A stretch of 64,000 nt of DNA, taken from contig NEEC01000011.1 of the NCBI GenBank assembly GCA_002189035.1, positions 2,790,001-2,854,000 on the forward strand. The letters run 5' to 3'. The notes under the pieces were generated by a model. That model was not told the DNA's origin. It made no database searches and saw only the letters and a list, made by a program, of their open reading frames with translations. A program made the translations under genes and the position numbers. The DNA is from Utricularia gibba (taxonomy: Eukaryota > Streptophyta > Magnoliopsida > Lamiales > Lentibulariaceae). This document shows, piece by piece, positions 46,366-58,528 of the stretch (its first letter is position 1; each line of letters starts with the position of its first letter).

Positions 46366-46654
46366 ATTTGGCCGACTCGGCAAAAACCTTCCTTTTTGTG
46401 TTCGCCTGCGGATTCTTTGGAAGAGGAGGATTGGTAAGTAGCTTCGCTCCGTCGTCTAGTGATTTTTCAGAAATGATATTCTTCGATAATGGGTGCTGCG
46501 AAAGGCGGTGAGCAAGCGGGCTCCATGTCCCTGGATGATGCACCGGCTGCTTATCCCCCTTTTTTTCTTCATTTCAGAAGTATCAGTAGCACTTCACCCC
46601 AGTTTTTTACAGGTAGTATTAGGCAACCAGACTGCTAAAAAAAGCGGCCTTGCC

Positions 46655-47357
46655 ATGGATGAGATGAAGATGGTTATCCGCAAGATATGTAATACTTTTG
46701 ATGAGGTATAAGTATGTTGGGGGGACGAGCTTTTCAGATTGGATGTGAAATCCTTTTGGTTGGTTGCAGGGTGTGTATGGACTGGTGCGGGATAAGTCTA
46801 TTGGATTGGATAAATTCAAGGAGAAAGTGGAAAGGATGAGACTTTTTCAACTCAAAAGGTGAGTAGATGTTAGTTCCTGACAAGGAAATGGAGATGAAGT
46901 GATTCCGTAGCTTCCTTCTTTTTCTGGTAGGTGTGACAAAGCCACAGCGAACCAGGGGAGTATGGTCCAAGAACGGACACGGTCGGAGTTGGATAAGAAG
47001 CTGCGGGAGCGAGTTCAAGAAGGTATCAGGCTGAAGGAAATGCAGATGGAGGGGAGTGCTCTGAAGCAACTGAAAGAGGAAAGGAGACAATCGGATGTAG
47101 CTCTGGCAACAGCAAAGAAGTTAAACCAACACACGCAGAGGCTAGTGGAAGAAATGAATGAACCCCGTATCGGAGCGGCTCTTATTAGAGGTGCAGGTGG
47201 CGCTTTGGTGGGCGCCGTTGTGCGTAATGAGGCGAATGCCTTGTATGATCCTGATAGAGAAGGGGTGGTGGAGGGAATGGTGGACGCCTTCTCTGATCCT
47301 GCTCCAGAAGGCTTCTTGGAGGGAATAGTAGACTTTGTTAGCAGTATTTTCTCCTAG
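46655..47357 (+). CDS. tandem helical DPxxxG-repeat protein, copy D (start uncertain)
   Basis: Exons are 46655-46705 (5' end uncertain), 46770-46858 and 46931-47357. The codon matching the start of copies A-C reads ATT (at 46430), so the shared start is lost. I chose the ATG at 46655, which has a strong GCCATGG context. An upstream ATG at 46535 is also in frame, but would translate a pyrimidine tract that is intronic in the other copies. From 46655 the product is 188 residues (228 from 46535). It has the helical N-part (MDEMKMVIRKI), a charged helix (SELDKKLRERVQEG to RRQSDVALATAKKL), the most Gly-rich stretch (GAALIRGAGGALVGAVVRNE), and two repeats (LYDPDREGVVEGMV, FSDPAPEGFLEGIV). It ends SSIFS, tail to tail with the kinase gene. 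Confidence 0.72.
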
Positions 47358-47534
47358 TTTCTGCTTTGCGTTTGGATCACAAGCACACCCTGTGATGTAT
47401 TACTATTCTGTGGTGTTCCTATTTTCTCAAACTTGAACTATGAAACGGTGTCCATGACACAAACACTGAGCAAAAGGAGAAGCTCGCCAAATTCAAGGCT
47501 TCCTTCTTCCTCAAGGTTTTCTCTTTTTGTGTTC

Positions 47535-49316
47535 TCATTGTGCATGAGATTTGGGATTCCTCAGGGCGGGGTGGTGCGAAAGCGCAACCCCATTTCTCGC
47601 ATTGAGCACCACCCTGCCCCGGCCGGAGTTCATCGGCTGGAAATAAGACGACGCCGCCGCTATGTCCTTGAGGCTCGGCAGTGGCTCCAAGACCGCCACC
47701 ACTTGGCTCATTGCTGGTCTGTTTTTAGCGTCACGGCTAAGGCACTTGGCTGCTAGCTGCACAGCCTGTTTGGCTCCTTTGATCGAGTATCTGCCCTCTA
47801 GACGAGGGTCGATCAGCCGGTAAAACCTCCGATTCTCCCCCAGGTAAGGCCTCGCCCATTCCACCAAATTGTGTTCTCCGTTTGGCCGGCTTTTGTCCAT
47901 TGATCTTCTTCCACTGAGGAGTTCCAGCAGAACCACTCCGAAACTATAGACATCACTCTTTGCCGTGAGATGGCCTGATGAAAGCAAATCCATCATTTTC
48001 TAGACAAACACTTGAACAGAGAACTGAACTTCACCTGTCATAACATATTCTGGTGCAGCATAGCCGTAAGTTCCCATAACACGAGTCGACACATGCGTCT
48101 TGTCACCCTGTGGGGCATCTTTGGCGAGTCCGAAATCGGAGAGTTTTGCGGTGTAATCCTGCATCAGTAAACATACAGCTAGGTAACGAGTAATCGAAGC
48201 CACAAGGAGTTCAAGAACTCATACAGCGTCCAGCAGAATGTTGGATGTTTTGAAGTCTCTGTATATCACAGGCTTCTCTGCTTCTTCATGAAGAAAAGCC
48301 AGGCCCTTGGCTGCATTCAGTGCAATTTTCAATCTCAAACACCAAGGAAGCGGCAGAGATCCTGTGCTCAGAACGATCAGACATATTTTATGCATCAAAA
48401 CAAACAAAGGGAAATGATAAAAGATCTCGTACTCTTGAACAGGTGATTCTCCAGGCTTCCACGGGGCATGAACTCATAAACGAGGAGTCTCTGGTCTCCC
48501 TCAATGCAATATCCAATCAATTTGACCAAATGGGGATGGATCAGTTCCCCAAGATAGTTTACTTCAGCCTGTGTTTGTGTGAAATCAGTTGCTAATCTTA
48601 CAGAAATGAACTGAAGTTGAACCTCACCAGCCACTCTTTGTGCCCTTGGAGTCCATCATGATTGAGAGTTTTGACTGCAACCGTGAGCCCAGAACCAGGC
48701 TTCACCGGAGAGCCACCGTTTTCATTGATCCAGCCTTTGAAGACACAGCCAAAGCCACCCTCCCCGAGCAGACTATCTGGCCTAAAGTTCCTTGTAGCAA
48801 GCTTCAGTTCATTATAAGTGAACTTCCGCAGCTGTGAAGATACTCTCAATTCTTCCATTTTCGGAGTTGCACTAGCACTCTCCATGTTGCTGGTGGTTGA
48901 AGATGACACAACTGGCACGACTGGTTTGTCCCTGCTTGTATCTTTTGTAGGTTTGCTCTCGGCTGAAGGAGGAAGAATAGCACCAGAATATGAATCAATG
49001 AATCAATTTTTACTCAGTAAACCTTCAGAATCAGCAGTACCCGAATCAGAAACCATGTATAGCAGATATCAGACAAGTTCAAAATACAGGAAAAAAAATG
49101 CGGGCATCTGAGAAGGGCAAGGAACGAAATAAGGCGAAGGTTACCACATTGGGAGCTGGAACCACTAAGGGAACTCGCAACAGCAGACCTTGCAGACATG
49201 CAATTACCAATAAAGCTTAACTTAACCCAACATCCCCTGTCCCCACGATCATTTTCATCATCCCCATTAAGTATTCTTCCCCTTGTTCTTGTTACAGGAT
49301 CAGCACCCAGCCCCAT
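47535..49316 (-). CDS. receptor-like cytoplasmic kinase VII, PBL34/35/36-like
   Basis: A PBS1-like Ser/Thr kinase of 447 residues. Six exons: 49316-49145, 48962-48628, 48568-48433, 48361-48225, 48158-48035 and 47974-47535, all GT-AG in phase. The N-terminus ([15 protein letters not shown], then [12 protein letters not shown]) is the PBL34-type start. The kinase has the loop [14 protein letters not shown], lysine in VAVKTLN, catalytic [21 protein letters not shown] and the activation end [14 protein letters not shown]. It looks fully active, with no frame break. PBL34-36 act in immune signalling at the plasma membrane. Upstream 49370-49620 probably holds 5' leader exons. Its 3' end is partly copied at 44091-44720. 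Confidence 0.94.
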
Positions 49317-50270
49317 TTCAAGTGCCTGGCCTAAACCACAATCGGCAGGGACATCAGCAGGGAAGTTGCTTCCCTAAACCAAAATCCCCAGAAAACATAA
49401 ATACCCAGTCATACAACCGGTTAAAGATTCAATCTTGCAATGAAATGAAACAAATGTACATACCTACAATCTGACGATGAATCTCTGGGTTTCAAAACAC
49501 ATGAACCCATAACCGCAGCAGCACACAGACACCCATCATTCACCACACCCGGGCAAGACTGTACCGATGAGCACACTCCTCCAAAAGATCGAAGTTTCAA
49601 AAAAACCGGCGACAATGGGATAGGAGTCGCTGTCGATGCTAAACAAAAAGTAAATCACAAGGTGAGTAGATGTGCCCCAATTAGAGAGAGAGAATGGGAG
49701 TTTTTTGCGTGAAAAGAAGAGAAAGAAATGGACGTGAAAATGGTGTAGCGGGGGAAATTAAAAGCTCTCCAGCTGACCGCTAAGCTGCGCCTCTGCAACT
49801 CATCCAGAAATAATTCATTAAATCATTTTTGCATCAACCATAAGAACAGACATGTCCAAGGGTTCATGAAGCCATTCTGAAAGATGGCAACTTCACATGA
49901 ATGTGGAACAAAAACTGAACATGTAATAAAAACAGCTTTCAAGAACTTGAGTACAAAAAAGACTAAAACTTTATTCCATACAAAAAAACTCCATTTGGCC
50001 TCACGATTCAATTTACTTAAAAATAAAACCTTCGAAGCAGAACTGGTAATAAGACAGCAATACAAAGATGTTATTCTTACAAATATGTAGAAAGAACTTA
50101 AGGGGACGAGCAATTCATATGTATGTATTCATGTATGTACACATATAGATACACCACATCACATGTATATTAGATTGTCGTCTTCATCAGTTTCACCTTT
50201 GGATCTCATTATTACAGTGAATTGACTTGCTGTTGCAGAAGCAACTCTTCTCACCAAGTCAATCCTCTTC
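49317..50270. other. intergenic, kinase leader and MCTP 3' region
   Basis: 49370-49640 likely contains the 5' leader of the kinase gene. 49660-49800 is its promoter, with a GAGAGAGA purine run at 49683. 49830-50270 is the 3' side of the MCTP gene. No other gene is seen. Confidence 0.4.
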
Positions 50271-53200
50271 TCAAAGAAGAGAGTCTGATTTCCCCGGCAA
50301 CCTCTTGAAGTAGTTTACAGGCACGGATGGCATCCGGGCCCGGAACCGGGGGTGTCGTAAGGTATAAAGTCCGATCACCAACGCCACGACTTGGATTGGT
50401 GTAACATACAAAAGCACCGCCCAAACCAATGAGAGAAACACCAGTATGGCAGTAGCTCTTGGATCCCTCCAGCTGAGTAAACTTGTTAACCTTTCTCCGT
50501 GCATCGCTATGTCTCCCATCACAGTCTGAACTTTCCCTGCAACACTTCTTAGCCTGTCGTATCGCAGTCGAACCAATTCCGAAATCCTTGCACTCGGGTA
50601 TGTGTCGAACTCCTCATCGAGCTCATCAGGATGGACGTTTTCTGCTTGGGAAAGGCGAGCATCCATGTGGGGTGGGATTCTTGGCCTGAACCGGTAGTTC
50701 CACAAGCCAATGGCGAAGAGATAAAGGAAGATGGTTGACAGGATCAGTGCAGGATAGCAGACAAGTATCACAAACAAGAGATGCACCAGAATTGTTGTTA
50801 TTGGATTCTTCCATCTACGAATTTCGTCAAAGCATCCAAAGATATATGAGATCCCAGAAAGCAGCAGCAATACTCTCTGGAAATTTGCTTTGCTTCTCCT
50901 CAAACTGAATGTGTTATAATCCACATCCAACATATACTCGATTACCTCTCTTCTTAGAGGTGGCTCAGCTCTGGACAGCTTCGCTGCAACTATATGCATC
51001 GCCTGGTATCTTAGCCAGAGGATATGTTTTGGAGACAGGGGATGAATGTAATGCATTTTAGGCAGCAACGGTTTCCCATATTGCATAACCATGTTCATCC
51101 ACGCCGTGCATCGAAAACGTATAGCTAAATGAAGCTCGCCGTGTTTCCGTAACCCGAATGGCGATAGAACCAGCAGAGGATATGAATGAGTGTAAACTCT
51201 GTCTGTTTGCAGAGTTGATAGCCTGATTCTCACTTTCCCAATTCTTTCATCTACTCTGCTACCATGGCAGTTGTCAAAGACGCCAATCGTTAGGACAGTG
51301 CAAGGGTCATGAACTTCCCAAGTGTACTGCTCGTTCCAACGAGGATGCAGAGTTGCCAACAGAGTTCTGGTCCGAACCCATTTGTTTCCATACTTTGCAA
51401 CACAGTAAGCATCTGTTAGTTTCCCTTCACTGGTTTTCATTGGGAGCAAATTTCGAGCACCTAGAATGCCTACTTCGAGAATCCCAATGCTGGGCTTCCT
51501 GAGATGCTTAGATGAAGGCTGAAAATCACTGCTGAAAGGCGTGTATTCATCAAGAACATGATAGCTCGAGTCTATGCAAATACCAACAAGAATCCTGCTT
51601 GCAAATCTCACCTCTCTTGGCTTTGCTTCTCCTTCCTCAGCAACGGATGGTTTGAGCAACGGAACCCATCTTGGCTCCGGCAACTTACTTGCATCAATTC
51701 TATGGGGGATATCCCTAACTGGGAATATAAACCTTCCTAGAACTTCAGCTTTCTCAGGACCAACTCTTTCTTCGACAGAGATGATCAAATATTCCTCGAA
51801 AGGCTCAGAAGCAACGAAGATAAGCTCCTCATTCCATTCAGGATTTATATTTTTTACAACCGAAGGCCTTGTGACTCTCTCTTGATGCCCAAGTTTCACT
51901 CTCACAAATGTGTCGAATACTCTTGAATCAGATGACGGGATCACATCCTGTGCTGCTATTATATGGGCTCTGAGATAATACAATCTCGGGGAGAAGTACA
52001 CTTTTGATCTTGTACTTGCAAGGCTTTGCTGAGTTATGCTGTGAGCATCAGAATGCCATGATTCAGGGAAGGCTTCATCTGCTTGGGTTCCCATCCAAAC
52101 AGCAACCATAAGTTCACTTTCCCCAAGTCTTCCACCTCTTGGACCTAACAGTTTGTGCCAGTGTGGAGCTAAAGGGCCATCTGGAGGAACACGTTTGGGA
52201 ACTTCAGATAAATCAAACAAAACTTTACCCACGATTTCATCTGTAGTCTTCACACTAATTTCAATCAAATTACTCTGAATTCTCTCCCTTGGAAAGGCAA
52301 ATTTGTTGTTCCACACAGGATTCTGATTCTTCTCGAATTGCTTGGTGAACCCTTTGTAATTCCCCACTTTTACCTCGACGAAGGGATCGATTTCTGGGAG
52401 ATTCTTAGCTTTCACGACGTGGACATAAAGAAACCCCATTTGCTCTACAAGATCATAAGTTCTTGCGATTTTGTCCCTTCCCAGATATCCCGTTCTGGCT
52501 GCTAAAGGGGGGCGTGTCTCCACAACCGCGTATTCTTGCGGGTGTCGCATAGGAGGATACTGCATCATCTGCATCACCCTCGCCGGCAGCGGAGCCGCTT
52601 CTGCTTTGGAAATCACGCTCCTCTTCTCGGTCTTTTCAGCTGCCACAGAGTAAGAAATCTTCACGGTCTCCTTCTCCTTGTCCTCCTTCTTCTTGCTTTT
52701 ACCTGTGCCACACGAAATATAGGGCGTAAATGTGAAAGCCCACTCCCAGGACCAACTAAATCAGGAATTTCAGCATTACCTTCGTCATCTCGACCAGTGT
52801 GCTTGTGATGAAAAGTCTCACTTTCGGGATCCTGCAGCAAATCAATCAGATCTGGAACAGAAACCTGCTCTGGTTTCTTGATTTTTTCTTCAGAACGACG
52901 CTCCAGAACATCTCCATTTCCAGGAACCACATATAACTTCAGCGCAACATCCCCTTTCACGTTGGGAAAGATCCCTTTTTTATCAAGTGGGTATCTCTGT
53001 ACAGAAGCCTCGTTTTCCGACAAGGGGACAGTGAACCCAGAAATCCGCACACGCCCCAAGAACCCATTCCGACGATTTTGCTGGGTATTATCGTTGTAAA
53101 CGTTGACATCGATTTTTTGATTCGTTAAAGTTTCAAAATCGTCGATTTGAAAAACCAGCTTCTCGTTCCAAGAAGGATTGAGATCCCCCCCAATCTTGGC

Positions 53201-53314
53201 AGAAGTCCGTTGCCGTTGATCCTGAAACTCAACCTGCACAAAGGAAGCCCCTGAATCCTTCTTGGGCGTGAGATCAGAGGCATCAAGAACATGCACAATG
53301 AGCTTCCCCGCCAT
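50271..53314 (-). CDS. MCTP: multiple C2 domains and transmembrane protein, one-base frame break
   Basis: A large single-exon gene. MCTPs tether the ER to the plasma membrane, notably at plasmodesmata (QUIRKY and FTIP belong here). The first C2 domain starts MAGKLIVHVLDASDL (residues 1-130). After a linker come three more C2 domains, seen as FLYVHVVKAKNLPEIDPFVE, YLRAHIIAAQDVIPSSDS and GILEVGILGARNLLPMKTS with TDAYCVAKYGNKWVRTRT. The C-terminal PRT_C region has two hydrophobic parts (HLLFVILVCYPALILSTIFL and AILVFLSLVWAVLLYV) and ends NYFKRLPGKSDSLL. In the linker near 52735-52752 the frame breaks; one added base joins PDLVGPGSG to FTPYISCGTGKSKKKEDKEK and gives 1014 residues. This is a probable assembly error. 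Confidence 0.93.
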
Positions 53315-56300
53315 TAACGCTCAGAAAAGGAAACGCAGAAAGAAGCTGAAGTGAAAGTCAAGCAGCACTGGGTAGTGGAGCGAAGATCACCCAGTACTCA
53401 GCCATCATCATCATCACCGGTGGGTGGTGCCGCCCCTTTCCTAAAGGTGAACTACAAGCAAAAAGGCAGACGCCGTGACGTGACATTTTATGAATTTCAT
53501 TATCACCATGTTTACACCTTTATAACAAATCAATGAACATAGCAGCCATCTCCCAAATATCTATGTTGTCTTAAGATCTATTTGATATGCATTATTTGTT
53601 AAAATTAAGTATTCAATGATTGGGACAAAAACATATGAAATTCAATTACATAATAAACATTAATCATATGAAAAAAATATTCAGTCCAATCGATTAATAT
53701 TGATCTAATATTAAACTTCTTGTTCTAATATTATGTCACCCGATTGAAATATATAATAGTTGAGGAATGAAATAGAAGAATTTGAATATCCCAAGTTATA
53801 TAATTTAAATTTACCTTTTTTTGAATAATATATTAGGAATTGGGGGCGGGGGCCTCCAATTTGACCTGAATGATTGAGAGAGTCACATGCAACCACAAGG
53901 GTTGCATTCGTTGGTTGGCTGGTCCTTCTCTCCCTCTATTTTACTTAGGTGAGTCGTCCCCTCCTATATCATGCACAAATCCGGGTGCCTACATTTAAAG
54001 TTATTTTATTTTACAATAAAATATTTATCAAAATAAACTGTTTTAAAATTAAGCAAAAAAAAAACACTTAAAAAATGACAAGAAAATAAAGTGGTTTTGG
54101 GTGTCCTTGAATATTGTAATCTTAATGGTTCGGACACAGGTTTAGTGAACCAGGCTGTCATGATCCGAGTATCAAAAGAAAATCTTTTTTTTTTAATATT
54201 TTTTTCAGCAGAAAAAACCGGTGGATGCGTAGGGGGATTAGGTGGGGACGCGGAGCAGAGCGGCAGACCCCCACAGCAAGGGCACTTGTTCAACCACCAC
54301 AGCAACCACTCCCCTTTGTGCTTTTTCTTATTTTCTTTTTTTTTTCATTAATGGGCTGGGTTTATTTAATACATATTCGGGTTGGGCCTGATCCATGTTT
54401 GGGCCAACAAACTTCGGCCTGTGAAATGCCTCGCCCAAAATCTGAAGGAAGGCCCAAAACTGTTCATGATCAAAGAAGAAACCCAAAGACTAAAAAAATT
54501 AGAAACAATTCTTATTTTTCAAACAACGAGACCGAATTTCTATTTTATTATAAGAAATGCCTTTTAAGAAAAAAAATACCTTTACAACGATAGAAACTGT
54601 TCATTTTACTTAATTATTTGTTTTTTTTTCAGTGGGTGGCAAATGTGTAATAAAAAAGGGAGGGATGACGTGTAAAATTGGGATTGGAGGACATGATTTA
54701 TGACAGTCAAGAAACGGTTCACTCTGCCCGCGTGGGCATGTCCGATGGCAACGAGGAAGAGAATTGATGGAGCAACTGGACTCTTGTCGGAAGACTTGAA
54801 TGCTTCTGCTGTTCCATTTTGTAGAAGCGCACTCAAATTAATTACGCCAAATGCTAAAATAAGCAAATACTTCATTAATACAAGTCACAATTAACTATAC
54901 TTTTAATTTATGTGTCACGCAAAATAATGAATGCAGGTTTGTCACACGACAGAAGAAATGTTGTTAGCGAAGATAAGTATGATAGGTTTTAATAGTCGAT
55001 GGAGCCTAATTTTCTTGAATTTCATGTGAGTGTTGTCTTCCTGGGTCTTTTATAGGGCATGCACGCAACTACCTTCTCCATATGTTGGGTAATAATCTCC
55101 CCATATGCGCATCCATCTTATCTCCTTATCCGTGCAATCACATCCGCAACATGACCAAAAAGTGTGTATAGATACAATATGTTATGTTCAAAAAATGACT
55201 AAAACTCGGAACTTAACATCCCATAGAACAGGATGTTATTATATGATTTATTTAGAAAAATGATCATATTTTGAAATGATTGGTTATTATCTAGGGTTAC
55301 TTTTTTACTATTGTTGGTGTTTACAACGATTTATTTTATGTAAATAAAGTCGAGAAATATATATTATATATTGGGCCGGGCCAGCAGTGGGGGCCATAAA
55401 CAAAGGATGAAGAGTGGGTGGCGCAATTACCATTTTAGCCAAGGAAGTTCTTCCTTGCTTCACTTCTCGTGAGACAAAATTGTATGGATAGATATTCCTC
55501 AATGTTTATCTAAATAATTTCATTCATTAATAAAAAAAACAGATTTTTAGTATTTTTTATCATGAAAAAAATGATCTTTATTACCAAATTTTACATTTTA
55601 ACTTTAATAATTTTTTGGAACTATTGTCCGTTATATCATCTATATACAATTATGTTTGTACATAGTTAATTATATGAAAAAAAAAACCTAAAATAGAAAA
55701 CATTGGATTTGCTAGATACATCAAACTATGGAAATTAAACATATATCATATACCAAATACCTCAAAATATGGAGATTAAACATATATGGTGTGCTACTAT
55801 TTTTGAGGAGAAAAGGACCCTAAGGGTAAAATCGGAAAACGATCTGGTTAGCCACATGATTTTTCAGTTGAATATAAATAAATGAATTAGATATACATAG
55901 TTTATTTTGTTTTTTAAAATAATAATAATGAATTGGACAATTGATTAAGAAAACCGTACGGACGAATAAAAAACTGAAAACCGAGCATTAACTACGAATA
56001 GCAAAAGCGCGACAAGGATTTAAGGTTAAAATGGGAATTGGGATTTGAAGGGGCCCACCTTCGCATCAGGACCATCGTAATTACTGATTAACTTGATTAT
56101 ACTTATTATGACCCTACTCTTTTTTTCTAAATAAAGTTAATAAATTCTACAAAAAAAAAGTGAATTATTGAGTAGGTCCAAAATATTTACCCGTATACTT
56201 CATCTTATAGTAATGTCTACTCGTGTTTAAAAATTACGAAAATTCGTAAAATTAATTCAGTATTGTTTGATTGTTGGGATTAGATGGATGGTGTTTAATG

Positions 56301-56673
56301 GGGGTTTAGTGGCCGCTTCAACACATGATGTTGTGGATTGGATGCCCCACTTCCCTTAGTACAATTAACTAACTAACACGCAGCATTTAATTTTCTAGAA
56401 CCCGACCCGACCCGACTCGAGATCTGGTTCGGGTTTCTGGGTGAACCCTGATTTGGTTGTCTTCTTCGCCCTCTAGTAGTATCAGTGTGTGCGGTGTCAG
56501 TCCCCTCTCATCTCTTTCTCTCGTGGTCCATCCATCTTTAGATCACTCCAAATTTCTTTTTTTTCTTGGTTTATTTTAATGTGTTGTGGAAATTCCACTC
56601 CGACTATGCATATATACTCCTCCATCTTCCCTGTATTGCCTATCTCTGAGAGGCTCTTCCTCGTCTGGGGGTG
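53315..56673. other. long intergenic region
   Basis: 53320-53470 is the MCTP promoter side. 53530-54090, 55160-55370 and 55500-56200 are AT-rich. A minus-strand frame 54875-54606 starts with a hydrophobic stretch (KYLLILAFGVINLSALL) but matches nothing known and has no support. 56400-56670 is the pyrimidine-rich leader region of the bHLH gene. Confidence 0.4.
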
Positions 56674-57411
56674 ATGTCGGGCCGGAGACCGAGGCCGCCG
56701 TCTAGCAGCAACGCCACTAGAATAACCGATCAGCAGATCAGAGACCTCGTCTCCAAGCTGGACCAGCTCCTCCCGGAAATGCGCACCACCAGCCGCCGAT
56801 CAAACAAGGTAGCCACTCAGACTCTTCCTCTCCGCCCGTGTTCATGGCAAATCCCATCGGGGTAGAGTATTGCATTCATGAAACCTGGACCACCCACCCA
56901 ATTGGGTTGTCGTTTTAGTTACATGATAGATAAACCCGCGAAGTGCACTGCCGAGAAGATGAACATTGATGAAGCTTCTTACCAGTGCATGCAACAGTAA
57001 AAAAAGCCTTTTTTTTAACCGGGGTGAAGTCGTTTTGCACATGCCAATGCTCATTAATTCCTCTTTCTTATGGCCAGTAGTCCCCTCCCACCCGTAAAGG
57101 AAACTCAGCCACAAATGCAGTAGCATGATTTCCTCCATCGCAAAACCTGTAAACCTTGCCTAAACTGAAAGAAACAGGGGCTCCCGGTGCATGTGTCTCG
57201 GCTGCGAGTGTGGGAAATCGTGTATATAACTGAAAATCGGACTGAAAGTTGGGTTTCTCAGGTGCCGGCGAACAAGGTGCTGCAGGAGACGTGCAACTAC
57301 ATCAGAGACCTGCACAAGGAGGTGGAGGGTCTGAGCGAGAGGCTGTCGCAGCTCTTGTCAACAGTGGATGTTGAGAGCCCCGAGGCAGCGATAATTAGGA
57401 GCTTAATCTGA
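56674..57411 (+). CDS. PRE/ILI-type atypical bHLH regulator
   Basis: A small helix-loop-helix protein of the PACLOBUTRAZOL RESISTANCE family, 94 residues. Exons are 56674-56808 and 57262-57411 (GT-AG). Helix 1 is [20 protein letters not shown], the loop contains RRSNKVPANK, and helix 2 is [20 protein letters not shown], ending in ERLSQLL. The basic DNA-binding region is missing, as normal for this family, which works by sequestering other HLH proteins in brassinosteroid, gibberellin and light growth control. Length and intron position fit PRE1-6. Which member it is cannot be fixed from this alone. Confidence 0.94.
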
Positions 57412-58528
57412 GGGATTAATCACATCAAAATGATGCGCTTATCGCTAATTACTTCCATGCACGCAGGTGTTGAGCAGTTGAATAAAAAAAGGGAGTCGCT
57501 TCTCCATGGCACCACACCACTTGATATATATCTAAATTAATGATACTTTTTATCTATCTATTAGAGTTATTTAAAAAAATAATCATTTGTATATTATATA
57601 TCATACATTAAATTAAAAAATTACACTATACATGATTATTTTTCTCACACAATATCTGACATATGATCATAATTCTAATTCATTCTTCTTTTGGGTCATT
57701 TTAAAAAATTTGTAATTAAAGATGTTCAATTTTATCATACACTAAAAATAAAATGACCAATTTATAATACACTCTTCTCTCTTCCCCTCTCTACATAAAT
57801 TTAATTTCCCAATTTATGTACAAATATATTTTATTAATAAAAAATATGAAAAAGATAAGTAGACCATTTTTTTTTAATGGAGACAAATCCCACAAAAATG
57901 TGCGCTTTTTTCATACTATTATTAAGTATTTTATAATGTTTTCCTCATACTACCATTTTGTCTTTTTTTATTAACAAAATATCATATAAAAAATTAATTG
58001 TTTACATATATATATATATGTAAAATATATCCACTGGCCAGTACGAAAAAGAAAGGTGTGACAGGAGTGTGGCCCACTCACAATGTGGGTCAGCATCTTA
58101 CCCACTTGATTGGGCCTACGGCCCGGTAACCTTATCCAGTATGACCCAGGACTGGGCTTGTGCAGAGCGAGGAGTCCTAGGTTGGGCCTTGAGCAGATGC
58201 GGGCTTACAATTTCACCCTCATAAGTTCAAAAAATTCGAATTCGACCCCAAGATTGGTGCACGGCTGCACTTAGATATGTTATTACCAACAAACAACTCG
58301 TATTTGAATTATATTCCATTCAATTGATATCGTTTATTTTCGAATACGAATTATGTTCGACTTGATTAAAATCGCTTATTTTTGTTAGCTGCAAGTTTAT
58401 AGTGATGAAAGACAGTGATGTTTATTGATGGCATCAAGCCCAGGTACTAATTACAGGAGGAGAGGGGAGTATCAAATGGGATTGAACCTTTGGTTAACAC
58501 AGGTGATTGATTAGCTTGTCAGAAGCAG
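57412..58528. other. AT-rich spacer between convergent genes
   Basis: 57520-58020 is AT-rich, with a short (TA)n run near 58006-58018. 58050-58250 is GC-richer with no open frame. There is no gene. Confidence 0.4.

Noticed and set aside
54606-54875. Possible small secreted peptide on the minus strand
   Set aside because: The hydrophobic start is suggestive, but the rest has no cysteine pattern, cleavage motif or family likeness, and the region is AT-rich intergenic.
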